Below are positions 1 through 6,507 of a stretch of DNA of 10,142 nt, in pieces (position 1 is the first letter of the stretch; every line of letters starts with the position of its first letter). Made by a program: the position numbers and the translations under genes. Location: NCBI GenBank assembly GCA_947458345.1, contig CANHBU010000036.1, positions 1-10,142 on the forward strand. The letters run 5' to 3'. The notes under the pieces were generated by a model. The model ran no database searches, had not been told where the DNA came from, and saw only the letters and a program-made list of their open reading frames with translations. The DNA is from Comamonadaceae bacterium (lineage in GTDB: Bacteria > Pseudomonadota > Gammaproteobacteria > Burkholderiales > Burkholderiaceae_C).

Positions 1-110
1 ACGCCAGTGGCCTAGTCGATGTGCGTGCGGTCTTTGCCAATCCCAAGGGACTGATACGCCCTGGCGTCAAAGGCCGGTTGCTCAGCGCGCCCTTGCGCAG
101 CACCCCCTGA
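1..110 (+). CDS. RND/HlyD-type membrane fusion protein, C-terminal end only
   Basis: Only the last 35 codons are inside the window, read from position 3 and ending in TGA at 108-110. The visible peptide has GLVDVRAVFANP followed by a GLIRPGVKGRLL stretch. This is the usual end of the membrane-proximal beta-barrel domain of periplasmic adaptors: a strand, then N-P-x-G-x-(I/L)-x-P-G. Such proteins link an inner-membrane transporter to an outer-membrane channel in efflux or type I-like export. It lies 9 bp before the GAF-HlyD gene on the same strand, so the two are probably co-transcribed. The transporter it serves and its N-terminal signal are outside the window. The family call rests on a short motif, so subfamily cannot be told. 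Confidence 0.7.
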   Translation, partial: ASGLVDVRAVFANPKGLIRPGVKGRLLSAPLRSTP

Positions 111-119
111 TCCGCGCCC

Positions 120-2000
120 ATGTCCGACACCTCCGATTCCGGCGTCAAGCGTCCGACCCAGGCCTCTGCGGTCATCGATGCCCTGCATGCGCTCCTGAAG
201 GCACCCCGGTCAGACGATTTTTATGCGCAGTATGCGCAGCTGATGCAGTCCCTGTGTGCTGCGCAGGCTGCACTGGTGCTTTCGCTGAGCGAGCCCTTGC
301 CGCTTGCGCTGGGCTCGGGTGGATCGAACGCGGATGTGCAAGAGCTTGAGGCTTGGGTCACGCCCGAGCGTTTGCAGGCCGTTCAGACCAAGGCTTACAG
401 CCACGAGACGCACCGGCTGGCCGACGGCTTGGGCGTCATCGTTTTGATGCTGCAGCTGATCGATGCCGGCCCGACCGTGTTGCTGCTGGCCTTGCCCGAA
501 CGGGACAGGGCGCATCTGAAGGAAGCGCTGGTGCGCGCCATGCTTGTGCGCGATGTGCGTCCGCCGCCGCCTGCCTCGACGGCTGTGCAGCATCTGCCGG
601 CCGTTGGGTCTTTGCACCCTGCGCTTGGGCCAGGTCTGCTGGACATGCTGGCCTTGAGCACCCAGGTGATGCAGGCCCCTCGCTTCGGTGCAGCCGCTTT
701 GGCTCTGGTCAATGGTCTGATTCGGCTGCTCGGCTTGCGTCAGGCGGTCTTGTGCTGGCGTGTGGGCGCTCGAGCCGAGGTGGTGGCCATCAGTCACCTA
801 GAGCGTTTTGAGAAAACCTCCCGGCTGGTGCAGGCCATGCAGGAGGCCGCAGGTGAGGTGCTGTCGGTCGACCGGGTGTTGACCGTGACCCAGGAGAGCG
901 CCAGAGATGCGCTGCAGGTGCTGCCACCGGCGCATCTGGAACTGCTGCACGTGCTCGATGGTGCGCAGGGCCTGACGGGTGTGCCGATGCGCGATGCCTC
1001 GGGCCAGACGCAGGCGGTGGTGCTGTGTGCCACCGAGCGTGGCCCGATTGAGCCCGAAACGCTCAACCAGTTGCTGCTGATGCTCGAAATGGTCTTGCCG
1101 CGGTTGATCGATTCGCGCAACCGCCAGCTCAACCCGTTCAAGCGGTTTCGCCTCTACGCTCTGGACAAGCTGTCGATTCTTTTTGGGCCCAAGCGGCCCT
1201 GGGTCAAGTTCTGGGCCGTCGCCTGCTCGGTCACTGTCGCGGTGCTGCTGTTTGGGCAGATGCCCTATCGCATCGAGGCCTCAGCGCAGCTGACCACCGA
1301 CAGCGTTCGGGTCATCACGCCACAAATGGACGGGCGCTTGCAGGAGGTGCTGGTCGATGTGGGCGATCTGGTCAAGCAGGGGCAGACCTTGTCGAGCCTG
1401 GACACCAGCGACCTCAGGCAACAGGAGCTGGAGATTGGCTCAGAGTTGCAGCGCTTTCAGGCTGAGGCCGACAAGGCCAGGGCGGCGCGCGCCCTGGCCG
1501 ATTTGCAGGTGGCCATGTTCCGAGGTGCGCAGGCCTCGGCCCGCTTGCAAAGGGTGCGTTATCTGCTGGAGCAGTCGCAATTGCGCGCTCCCTTCGATGG
1601 CGTGGTGGTCGAAGGCGAGCGTCGCAAGCTCATGGGCGCTTCGGTGCGGCGCGGCGATGCAGTCTTCAGGGTGGCGCAAGTTCAGGATCTGTACCTTGTG
1701 CTGCAGGTGCCCGAGCGCGACGTTCGCAGCATTGGCATCGACTCGCAAGGCGAGTTCGTCTTGCTCAGTCAGCCTGGCGAGCCGATTGCCTTTAAGGTGT
1801 CGAACTTTGTGCCCATGGCCCAGGTCAAGGGCGAGGAGGGCAACCAGTTCCTTCTTAAGGCCGTGGTGCAGGGCCAGGCGCAGCCGTGGTGGCGACCGGG
1901 CATGACGGGGCTGGCCAAGATTGACGTTGGCTACCGCAACATCGGCTGGATCCTGTTGCACCGGACCTACGACACGCTGCGCCTGTGGTTCTGGTTGTGA
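120..2000 (+). CDS. GAF-like / HlyD fusion membrane adaptor protein
   Basis: This 626-residue protein appears to span the inner membrane once. Residues about 1-335 lack a signal peptide and contain two stretches, about 30-145 and 185-330, whose alternating strands and helices resemble GAF sensor domains. A single membrane helix lies at about 362-381. What follows is a HlyD-type adaptor: the first lipoyl-like half (about 395-430, with DGRLQEVLVDVGDLVKQGQ), a short coiled-coil hairpin (about 430-482), the second lipoyl half (about 485-518, with LRAPFDGVV) and a beta-barrel (about 525-604, ending WRPGMTGLAKIDVG). The C-terminal tail is aromatic and ends in W-F-W-L. ATG at 120 is chosen because it lies 9 bp after the upstream stop, although no clear Shine-Dalgarno is visible. 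The membrane and HlyD parts are clear. The GAF assignment is weaker and rests on fold-like pattern only. The ligand, if any, is unknown. Confidence 0.85.
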   Translation: MSDTSDSGVKRPTQASAVIDALHALLKAPRSDDFYAQYAQLMQSLCAAQAALVLSLSEPLPLALGSGGSNADVQELEAWVTPERLQAVQTKAYSHETHRLADGLGVIVLMLQLIDAGPTVLLLALPERDRAHLKEALVRAMLVRDVRPPPPASTAVQHLPAVGSLHPALGPGLLDMLALSTQVMQAPRFGAAALALVNGLIRLLGLRQAVLCWRVGARAEVVAISHLERFEKTSRLVQAMQEAAGEVLSVDRVLTVTQESARDALQVLPPAHLELLHVLDGAQGLTGVPMRDASGQTQAVVLCATERGPIEPETLNQLLLMLEMVLPRLIDSRNRQLNPFKRFRLYALDKLSILFGPKRPWVKFWAVACSVTVAVLLFGQMPYRIEASAQLTTDSVRVITPQMDGRLQEVLVDVGDLVKQGQTLSSLDTSDLRQQELEIGSELQRFQAEADKARAARALADLQVAMFRGAQASARLQRVRYLLEQSQLRAPFDGVVVEGERRKLMGASVRRGDAVFRVAQVQDLYLVLQVPERDVRSIGIDSQGEFVLLSQPGEPIAFKVSNFVPMAQVKGEEGNQFLLKAVVQGQAQPWWRPGMTGLAKIDVGYRNIGWILLHRTYDTLRLWFWL

Positions 2001-2022
2001 TCGACGCGATGAACGGTTGACT

Positions 2023-4176
2023 ATGTCGGGCGCCATCTACAGTGATGCTTGGTACAAGATAGCTGACGCGCACGTCAGTCTGCTGCCTGGCGTCAAGGCG
2101 ACACCGCAGTCTTACCGCGGCCAGGCCTGGATCGTTCTGGAAGATGCGTATGCGCATCGTTTTTTTCGAATCACGCCGCACGCGCACGACTTTCTCAAGA
2201 CCCTCAATCACCGCGTCAGCGTGGACCAGGCCTGGCAAAGTTACCTGCAGCGCTATCCGCAGCATGCCCCAGGCCAGGAGGAGGTGGTGCAATTGCTGTC
2301 GCAGCTGCACGTCTCGAACCTGCTTTATTTTCGCGATGAGGCCGACACCCAGCAGATTGACAAGCGGGCGCAGGAGGCGGCCCAGAAGGAGCTCAAGGCC
2401 AAGGCGCTTTCTTTCCTGTACTTTCGGCTCCCGCTGTTCGATCCGGACAAGTTTCTGGCTGCGCTGGACCGGCGGCTGGCGGTGCTTCCGTCGACTGCGC
2501 TATGGCTGGTCTGGCTCGCGGTTTTGATCGCAGGCGCAGCTGCCGCCCTTTCGGACTGGGACAGCTTGGCATCGAGCAGCCAGGGTGCGTTTGCCTGGAC
2601 CAACCTGCCCTGGCTCTATTTGTGCCTATCGGTGATGAAGGTGGTGCATGAGGTCTGCCACGGCCTGGTGTGCAAGCGTTTCGGCGGCAGCGTGCACACC
2701 TTTGGCCTGATGTTCTTGGTGACCACGCCTTTGCCTTACATCGACACCACGGCCAGCTGGTCGTTTGCCAACCGCTGGCATCGCATGTTCGTCAGTGCGG
2801 CGGGCATGATGGCCGATATCTTTATGGCGGCCTTGGGCGCGCTGGTTTGGGCGGCCACCGGGCCCGGGCTGGTCAACAGCCTGGCCTTTAACGTGATGCT
2901 GATTGGCTCGGTCTCGAGCGTGGTGTTCAACGGCAATCCGCTGCTGCGGTTTGACGCCTATTACGTGCTCGCCGATTTCCTTGATATTCCCAACTTCTAC
3001 CAAAAGGCCCAGTCGTACTGGTTTTATCTGGCCGACAAATACCTGCTGGGCAGCCACGCCGCCCGCACTCCGATCGATGCACCGGGCGAGCGCAAGTGGT
3101 GCCTGGCCTATGCGCCGGTGAGCCTTTTTTACCGCCTGCTGGTGTCCTATGCGATTGTGCTGTTCGTCATGGACCTGTGGTTTGGGCTGGGCGTGCTGGT
3201 CTTGTGCATCACGGCCTATTTGCTGCTGCTCGCGCCGATGGGCAAGGCCATCAAGCATTTGGCCGGGCCGCGCGTTCAGACCCATCGCTTGCGGGCCTGG
3301 GGGATCACTGGCCTGCTGATCGCTGCCATTGGATTGGCTTTGGCCATTCCTTTGCCTTACTCAATTGTGGCCTCCGGAGTGGTGCAATCGAATCGGGCGG
3401 CGGTGCTCTATGCGCCTCTTGATGCCCGCCTCGAGCGGCTCACGCTGGGCAACGGGCAGTGGGTGCGCGCAGGCGAGGAGTTGATGCGTTTTGATTCGGC
3501 GCCCTTGCTGCTCGAGATGCGTCAGCTTCAGGGCGAACTCGACGAGCTGTTTGCCTTGCAGCGTCAAGCCCTGGCCACGCGAATGGCCGACCTGCGGGCG
3601 GTGGAGGACCAGATTTCGGCCAAGCAGCAGCGCCTGGCGCAGTTGCAGCGCCGGCGGCAGGACTTGACGATTCAGGCCCCTCATGATGGGCGCTTTGTGA
3701 CGATGGAAGGGCGCGAGCGGCTTGGGTCTTGGGTTGGGCAGGGGACCGAGCTCGGACATGTGCTTGATTCGCGCAGCGGCTATCAGTTCGTGGCGGTGAT
3801 CACGCAAGAGCGCGCGCAGGATTTGTTTGGCGTGACGCTAGGGGCCATGCAGGTTCGCTTGCGCGGCCAGGCGCAAACGTCCTTGGCGGCCGATCAGTTG
3901 ACCGTGCTGCCCTATCAGCGGGGCACTTTGCCGTCGGCGGCGCTGGGTTGGCTTGGCGGCGGCGAGTTGCCGGTGGCCAACGATGACAAGCGCGGCGAAA
4001 AGGCGGTCGAGGAGTTCTACGAGGTGCGGCTTCAATTGCAGGAGTCACCCGACCCGGTTGAGCTGGTGCACGGCCTCAAAGGGGCTTTGCGCATCGAATT
4101 GCCCGAACGCAGCATCTACCAGCGGGTGGGTCAGTCCTTGCGCCAGCTGATGCAAAAACGCTACCAATTGGGCTGA
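2023..4176 (+). CDS. PqqD-like / M50 site-2-protease-like / HlyD membrane protein
   Basis: The protein has 717 residues and three regions. Residues about 15-105 look like the small PqqD-like winged-helix domain found at the start of many peptide-processing M50 proteins (a W-I-V-L-E-D strand, then FFRITPHAHDFL). Residues about 150-445 form a polytopic M50 domain: the zinc motif HEVCH is at 209-213, and a second conserved motif, N-P-L-L-R-F-D-A-Y-Y, is at 305-314, with Asp311 the likely third zinc ligand. Residues about 446-695 are HlyD-like, with a lipoyl half, a coiled coil (about 495-548) and IQAPHDGRF at 550-558. The active-site residues look intact, so proteolysis is plausible, but in related proteins the M50 part may mainly serve transport. 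The ATG at 2023 is preferred over a TTG at 1921, which would overlap the upstream gene by 80 bases and add a Cys-rich, non-homologous-looking extension. It follows the GAF-HlyD gene by 22 bp and overlaps the SecA-like gene by one base. Confidence 0.9.
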   Translation: MSGAIYSDAWYKIADAHVSLLPGVKATPQSYRGQAWIVLEDAYAHRFFRITPHAHDFLKTLNHRVSVDQAWQSYLQRYPQHAPGQEEVVQLLSQLHVSNLLYFRDEADTQQIDKRAQEAAQKELKAKALSFLYFRLPLFDPDKFLAALDRRLAVLPSTALWLVWLAVLIAGAAAALSDWDSLASSSQGAFAWTNLPWLYLCLSVMKVVHEVCHGLVCKRFGGSVHTFGLMFLVTTPLPYIDTTASWSFANRWHRMFVSAAGMMADIFMAALGALVWAATGPGLVNSLAFNVMLIGSVSSVVFNGNPLLRFDAYYVLADFLDIPNFYQKAQSYWFYLADKYLLGSHAARTPIDAPGERKWCLAYAPVSLFYRLLVSYAIVLFVMDLWFGLGVLVLCITAYLLLLAPMGKAIKHLAGPRVQTHRLRAWGITGLLIAAIGLALAIPLPYSIVASGVVQSNRAAVLYAPLDARLERLTLGNGQWVRAGEELMRFDSAPLLLEMRQLQGELDELFALQRQALATRMADLRAVEDQISAKQQRLAQLQRRRQDLTIQAPHDGRFVTMEGRERLGSWVGQGTELGHVLDSRSGYQFVAVITQERAQDLFGVTLGAMQVRLRGQAQTSLAADQLTVLPYQRGTLPSAALGWLGGGELPVANDDKRGEKAVEEFYEVRLQLQESPDPVELVHGLKGALRIELPERSIYQRVGQSLRQLMQKRYQLG

Positions 4177-6170
4177 TGATGTCCAAAGGGATGCAGCGGG
4201 AACAGTGGTACCCACCGCGCGATCGCAATGCCGAACGTTCGGTGTGGCGGCAGTGGCAGGTCAGGTGGCGGGCCTGGAGCGGCGCAGCGCGGCGCCAAAC
4301 CGAGCGCGAATTGCAGTGGGTCAGCGACAGCTGCAAACAGGCCAGCGCCTGGCCTTTGGCACAGCTGTCGAAAACCCTGATCGAAAAGTCCGAACGCCTG
4401 CAATACCTGGCAGCTGGCCCGCAGGCCGGGGTGGCTGCAAGCCCGGATTGGCTGCGCCAGCGCAGCGAGCTGCTGGGTTTGTGGTGCTGCGCGGCTGAGC
4501 AGCGCTTGGGCATGAAACCTCACCTGACGCAGGTGCGTGCAGCCCTCGAGATGCACAACGGCCACCTGGTTCAGTTGGCCCCGGGGGAGGGCAAGACACT
4601 GGCCATCGGTCTGGCCGCAGCGCTCTATGCCTGCACCCGCAGGCCCTGCCATATCGTCACGGCCAACGAGTATCTGGCCCAGCGTGATGCCCAGTTGATG
4701 GCGCCGCTGTTGTCCTTGGCCGATTTTTCGGTGGCCTCGATCACGGCTGAGACCGCACCGCAGGCGCTGGCCGACGCCTACCGCTGCGATGTGGTGTATG
4801 CGACGGGCAATCAGCTGTTGGCCGACCATTTGCGCGATGAGTTGATTCTCGGGGGGGTCAAGGATCCCGTGCGGCGCCGCCTCTGGGAGATGCAAAGACG
4901 CGACGACAGCCCGCGGCCTGTAGGGCGGGGTTTGTGGGCGGCGATCGTCGATGAAGCCGACAGTGTGCTGATCGATGAAGCGACCACACCCTTGATCATC
5001 TCCTCGGCCGATGACAACCCGATGCTGATTGACGCGGTGTTGGCGGGCAAGCGGATCTTCGAGAACCTTTTGCTCGGTGTCGACTACCAAGTGCAAACCG
5101 AGCCCGTGCCCGACATCCGGTTCACCGAGAAAGGCAAGCGCCGGGTGCAAGAGATGGATTACATGCTGCCCCCGTTCTGGCGCTTTCCGGAGCGGGCCGA
5201 AGGCATGGTGGCCCTGTCCGTCATGGCCCGCCATGTCTATCAGCGCGACCGCCACTATCTGGTTGACGAGAACGGCAAGGTCGTCATCGTCGATGAGAAG
5301 ACGGGGCGCGTCATGGCCGGTCGCTCCTGGAGCCATGGCATCCATCAAGCGATCGAGGCCATGGAGGGGCTGCAGTTGAGCAGTCCGCCCAAGACGGTGG
5401 CGCGCATGACTTTCCAGACCTTTTTCAATCGCTACCACCGTCTGTGTGGAGCCAGCGGAACCTTGCAAGGCATCCATGGCGAGCTCTTTCGCACTTATGG
5501 CACCTGGGTGGTGCCGCTAGAGCCGCGGGTGCCAAGCCGGCTCGAGCATGCGCCGCCTGTGTTGTTCTTCAACCCTGACAAGCGCCTGGAGGCGGTGGTG
5601 CAGGAGACACTGGCTTGTCACCAGGCCGGTTTGCCCGTGCTCATCGGCACCCGAAAGATAAGGGACACCGAGGCTCTGTCCGACGCCCTGCATGCGCGTG
5701 GGGTGCCGCACCAGATGCTCAATGCCAAGCACCATGCCGAGGAGGCCCGCATTGTGGCCGTCGCCGGTCAGCCTGGCGCCGTCACCGTGTCGACCAATAT
5801 GGCCGGGCGCGGAACGGACATCTTGGTCAGTGCGCAGGTTTCCGAGCGTGGGGGTTTGCAGGTGCTCATGTTCGAGCCGCATGACGCCGCCCGTATCGAG
5901 TGGCAGCTTTACGGCCGGGCGGGCCGCCAGGGCGCGCGTGGCCGTGCGCGGGCCCATGTTTGCCTGTCCGACGAATTGCTGGTGCGTGGCCTGGGCAAAC
6001 TCTATGCTCATCTGTTGCCGCTGTTGACGCCCCTGCTGCTTGAGCGCAGGATAGGCTGGACGGTGATGCGCCTGGCCCAGGTGCTGACACAGATGGGCGC
6101 CGCCGGTCAGCGCAAGCGTCTGGCGCAAAGGGAGCAGAGCGTTGCCAATCAGCTTTCATTCAACGATTGA
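4176..6170 (+). CDS. Short SecA-like ATPase (SecA paralogue lacking C-terminal domains)
   Basis: The protein has 664 residues, against about 900 for housekeeping SecA. SecA hallmarks are in order: a Q-motif region near 119; Walker A APGEGKT at 135-141; Walker B with VDEADSVLIDEA at 258-269; a preprotein-crosslinking region between the two halves of the first nucleotide-binding domain; VIVDEKTGRVMAGRSW at 370-385; NMAGRGTDI at 541-549; and GRAGRQG at 580-586. The protein ends at about the first part of the helical scaffold (RKRLAQREQSVANQL). It therefore lacks the wing domain, most of the helical scaffold, the two-helix finger and the zinc-binding tail. ATP binding and hydrolysis look possible; classical SecYEG translocation is doubtful. 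The start overlaps the stop of the M50-HlyD gene (TGATG), which suggests translational coupling. ATGs at 4179 and 4191 are alternative starts. Its partner is inferred to be the neighbouring membrane proteins, since no SecY2 is visible. Confidence 0.93.
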   Translation: MMSKGMQREQWYPPRDRNAERSVWRQWQVRWRAWSGAARRQTERELQWVSDSCKQASAWPLAQLSKTLIEKSERLQYLAAGPQAGVAASPDWLRQRSELLGLWCCAAEQRLGMKPHLTQVRAALEMHNGHLVQLAPGEGKTLAIGLAAALYACTRRPCHIVTANEYLAQRDAQLMAPLLSLADFSVASITAETAPQALADAYRCDVVYATGNQLLADHLRDELILGGVKDPVRRRLWEMQRRDDSPRPVGRGLWAAIVDEADSVLIDEATTPLIISSADDNPMLIDAVLAGKRIFENLLLGVDYQVQTEPVPDIRFTEKGKRRVQEMDYMLPPFWRFPERAEGMVALSVMARHVYQRDRHYLVDENGKVVIVDEKTGRVMAGRSWSHGIHQAIEAMEGLQLSSPPKTVARMTFQTFFNRYHRLCGASGTLQGIHGELFRTYGTWVVPLEPRVPSRLEHAPPVLFFNPDKRLEAVVQETLACHQAGLPVLIGTRKIRDTEALSDALHARGVPHQMLNAKHHAEEARIVAVAGQPGAVTVSTNMAGRGTDILVSAQVSERGGLQVLMFEPHDAARIEWQLYGRAGRQGARGRARAHVCLSDELLVRGLGKLYAHLLPLLTPLLLERRIGWTVMRLAQVLTQMGAAGQRKRLAQREQSVANQLSFND

Positions 6171-6207
6171 ACCGAGAACAGGCAGGCCGCGCCACGTGGA
6201 CGCCTAA

Positions 6208-6223
6208 ATGCCGCATCCGGCAT
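6208..6223. repeat. Small perfect inverted repeat in the 79-bp gap
   Basis: ATGCCG and CGGCAT arms of 6 bp enclose a CATC loop. The 79-bp gap from 6171 to 6249, between the SecA-like gene and the small-protein gene, holds this hairpin and the ribosome binding site and nothing else I can identify. No T-run follows, so it does not look like an intrinsic terminator. The reverse complement contains GCCGGATGCGGC, which matches the core of enterobacterial REP elements, but one short copy is weak evidence for a repeat family. Confidence 0.4.
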
Positions 6224-6236
6224 GAAACGAATCAGC

Positions 6237-6243
6237 AAAGGGG
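6237..6243 (+). promoter_or_regulatory. Shine-Dalgarno AAAGGGG for the small-protein gene
   Basis: A strong purine-rich site ends 6 bases before the ATG at 6250, which favours that ATG over the in-frame ATG at 6256. It is the best ribosome binding site in the plus-strand block, where the other genes mostly rely on overlapping stops and starts. This suggests the small protein is made in larger amount or independently of the upstream genes. Confidence 0.6.
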
Positions 6244-6249
6244 TTATTC

Positions 6250-6507
6250 ATGACGATGGTCAAAATCAACGGCGTCACCTATGAGTTTGAGGCGCTGAGC
6301 GAGGAGGTCAAAAACCACCTGAAGTTTTTGGCCTTTATCGACGCAGAGCTCGAGCAGCTGGCTATGCGGCGCAGTGTGCTGCTGATTTCGCGCGAGCAAA
6401 TCGGGCATAGGCTGGACAAGGCCATGGTGCATCAGAGCATCGTGCAATCGGTGCAGGAATCGGCCCAAACGACTGACAAGCCCGGCGATGGAGCGCAAGC
6501 GCTGTGA
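6250..6507 (+). CDS. 85-residue small soluble protein, DUF6447-like
   Basis: The protein starts with a short strand pair (MVKINGVTYEFEALSEEVKN), followed by a long, charged amphipathic helix with heptad-like hydrophobics (LKFLAFIDAELEQLAMRRSVLL) and a polar, probably disordered tail. This layout, K-I-N-G-x-x-Y then L-S-E-E-x-K-x-x-L and F-x-D-x-E-L, matches what I recall of DUF6447, a family of unknown function. That match is from memory and was not searched. There is no signal peptide, membrane helix, Cys, or double-glycine cleavage site, so it is probably cytoplasmic. Its stop overlaps the GTG of the acetyltransferase gene by four bases (GTGA), so the two are likely translationally coupled. 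It could be an adaptor or chaperone for the neighbouring enzymes, or less likely a substrate. Confidence 0.8.
   Translation: MTMVKINGVTYEFEALSEEVKNHLKFLAFIDAELEQLAMRRSVLLISREQIGHRLDKAMVHQSIVQSVQESAQTTDKPGDGAQAL

Noticed and set aside
2009..2020. Three-codon frame ATG-AAC-GGT-TGA before the M50-HlyD gene
   Set aside because: Expected by chance in a 22-bp gap, with nothing to indicate translation.
1921..2022. TTG start extending the M50-HlyD protein by 34 residues
   Set aside because: It would overlap the GAF-HlyD gene by 80 bases and add a Cys/Arg-rich peptide that fits no domain; ATG at 2023 starts right before the PqqD-like region.
4161..5477. Minus-strand open frame of 438 codons
   Set aside because: Antisense to the SecA-like gene, whose motifs are unmistakable; the His/Gln-rich low-complexity translation is typical of a shadow frame.
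4176..6170. Housekeeping SecA
   Set aside because: Too short, divergent Walker A and missing C-terminal domains; the M50/HlyD context also differs from the usual housekeeping secA locus.
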